From WLJO01 sp032117595 (GTDB taxonomy: Bacteria; Actinomycetota; Acidimicrobiia; Acidimicrobiales; Ilumatobacteraceae), in contig JAULYZ010000104.1 in NCBI GenBank assembly GCA_032117595.1, positions 1 to 7,231 of the forward strand: DNA of 7,231 nucleotides, read 5' to 3'. The notes under the pieces are model-generated. The model was not told where the DNA came from. It saw only the letters and a program-made list of their open reading frames with translations, and did no database searches. Position numbers and translations under genes: made by a program. Shown piece after piece: positions 6,239-7,231 of this stretch. The stretch's first letter is position 1. The number at the start of each line of letters is the position of its first letter.

Positions 6239-6264
6239 CGGGCCTCCGCGCACGTTGCGGCCCG
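6239..6264 (+). terminator. Possible hairpin between the two propeller genes
   Basis: CGGG (6239-6242) and CCGC (6246-6249) pair with GCGG (6257-6260) and CCCG (6261-6264), with a 7-base loop and a 3-base bulge. It begins 15 bases after the stop of the first propeller gene. No T-run follows. Its right arm overlaps the promoter-like motif at 6255, so terminator and promoter functions would be interleaved. Tentative. Confidence 0.35.
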
Positions 6265-6273
6265 TCCTAGTCT
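6255..6273 (+). promoter_or_regulatory. Promoter-like motif upstream of the second propeller gene (copy 2)
   Basis: This is the second copy of TTGCNNNNCGNCCTAGNCT, with TAGTCT at 6268-6273 as a candidate -10 element, 63 bases before the ATG at 6337. A separate promoter would mean that the two propeller genes need not be one operon. Confidence 0.5.
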
Positions 6274-6322
6274 GACCCGAGAGACCGCACGATTCCGTTG
6301 CCGGATGCCTCATGCGGTCGGT

Positions 6323-6330
6323 AGGGGGAG
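6323..6330 (+). promoter_or_regulatory. Ribosome binding site AGGGGGAG for the second propeller gene
   Basis: The purine run AGGGGGAG lies 6 bases before the ATG at 6337 and fixes the start of this edge-truncated gene. Confidence 0.65.
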
Positions 6331-6336
6331 ATTGGC

Positions 6337-7231
6337 ATGTCTGCAATAACGGCCCGTCGGCGACGCGCAGTCGTCGGCGTTGCAGTGCTGGCAGCGGTGG
6401 TCACGGCACTCTCGGGTGTCGGTGCATCACCTGCACACGGTGTGTTCGTCCGTTGGACCGAACAGTTCGGCACCGTGGGGAATGACACCGTGGCCGCCGT
6501 CGGATCGGTGACGAACGGTGACGTCTACGTGCTGGGTTCCACCGAGACCGGTATCGGCAACGGGGCGGTCGTCGGCGGTGCATCCGATCTCTATCTGGCG
6601 AAATACGACCAGTACGGAACACTCCGCTGGGCACGGCAGTTCGGCACCGAGGCGGGCGAGGTACCGGCAAGCACGATGGCAGTGTCACCGAACGGCGATG
6701 TGTACATCGCTGGCTCCACCACCGGAGCATTCACCTCGGTAGCGAACGCTGGGTTCCCGGGAACACATGACGTGTTCATCATGAAGTTCGATCGCAACGG
6801 CAACCAGAAATGGGTGCGCCAGTACGGCTCGATCGGTGATGACGTTGCGCTCTCCATCGCCCGCTCGTCCATCGGCGAGCTCTACATCTCGGCGAGCACA
6901 ACCGGCGTGTTCAACAGCGGCACCCGGCCCCCGAATGCATCCGCCGGTGGGATCGATGCGCTCGTGCTCAAGACGAATGTCGGTGGCACGTTGCGGTGGT
7001 CGTACCAGTTCGGCACCGCAGGCGACGACCGAGCGAATGCGGTGACCGCGCGCGGTATCAGCGAGGTCTACGTCGTCGGGTCCACCGAGGGTGACCTCGA
7101 CGGGCCGGGGTCACAGGTTCACCGCCTCGGTCGTGATGCGTTCATCATGCGCCTCGACCGCCTGGGTCGGCGGAACTGGCTCCGCCAGATCGGCACCGAG
7201 GCCCACGACGAGTTGCGTGGTGTCGTCCACG
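6337..7231 (+). CDS. Second secreted SBBP-type beta-propeller protein, paralogue of the preceding gene (3' end outside window)
   Basis: An open frame of 298 codons runs from ATG 6337 to the right edge without a stop. Residues 1-35 form a signal peptide: RRRR at 7-10, a hydrophobic core at about 11-29, and a likely cleavage near PAHG (35). Repeats begin at W40, W98, W159, W221 and W281, giving four full blades and the start of a fifth. The spacing (58, 61, 62, 60) tracks the neighbour's (57, 60, 62, 64). Blade 3 in both proteins carries an R-P-P-N-x-x-A-G loop, and blade 4 in both carries D-L-D-G followed by W-L-R-Q, so the pair arose by duplication of a whole gene. No Cys occurs in the visible part. 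The function is presumably related to that of the first propeller; whether it also has seven blades cannot be seen here. Confidence 0.88.
   Translation, partial: MSAITARRRRAVVGVAVLAAVVTALSGVGASPAHGVFVRWTEQFGTVGNDTVAAVGSVTNGDVYVLGSTETGIGNGAVVGGASDLYLAKYDQYGTLRWARQFGTEAGEVPASTMAVSPNGDVYIAGSTTGAFTSVANAGFPGTHDVFIMKFDRNGNQKWVRQYGSIGDDVALSIARSSIGELYISASTTGVFNSGTRPPNASAGGIDALVLKTNVGGTLRWSYQFGTAGDDRANAVTARGISEVYVVGSTEGDLDGPGSQVHRLGRDAFIMRLDRLGRRNWLRQIGTEAHDELRGVVH

Overview
The window is a gene-dense stretch of high-GC DNA (roughly two thirds G+C by eye). Codons favour G or C in third position, and the start sites carry AGGAG-type ribosome binding sites and one GTG start. The long Pro/Ser/Thr linker in the left-hand exported protein and the SBBP-type beta-propellers fit an actinobacterium, perhaps of the Acidimicrobiia. 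That placement is inference from style; there is no marker gene here.

The left two thirds (1-4640) is a run of five genes on the minus strand. In transcription order they are: an HtpX-like M48 membrane metalloprotease (4640 to 3465); a 136-residue protein of unknown function (3311 to 2901); a 56-residue Cys-containing protein 5 bases further on (2895 to 2725); a 370-residue protein ending in a PemK/MazF-like domain (2652 to 1540); and a secreted multidomain protein that starts at 1506 and runs off the left edge still open. The 3311-2725 pair almost certainly shares a transcript. The gaps around the others (153, 72 and 33 bases) allow one operon but do not prove it.

The right third (4832-7231) holds two tandem plus-strand genes, divergent from the protease across a 191-base gap. 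Both encode secreted proteins made of repeated blades that begin W-x-x-Q-F-G-T. The first is complete, with seven blades, so it is probably a closed seven-bladed beta-propeller. The second is a paralogue cut by the right edge after four blades and the start of a fifth. Both are preceded by the same 19-base promoter-like motif, TTGCNNNNCGNCCTAGNCT.

Taken together, four of the seven genes encode exported or membrane proteins (two propellers, one linker-type secreted protein, one membrane protease), so the region leans towards the cell envelope. The PemK/MazF-like fusion and the 56-residue protein are the least conventional items. No RNA genes, insertion sequences, CRISPR arrays or integration signatures were seen. 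No stretch over 300 bases lacks a gene; the longest gap is 4641-4831.
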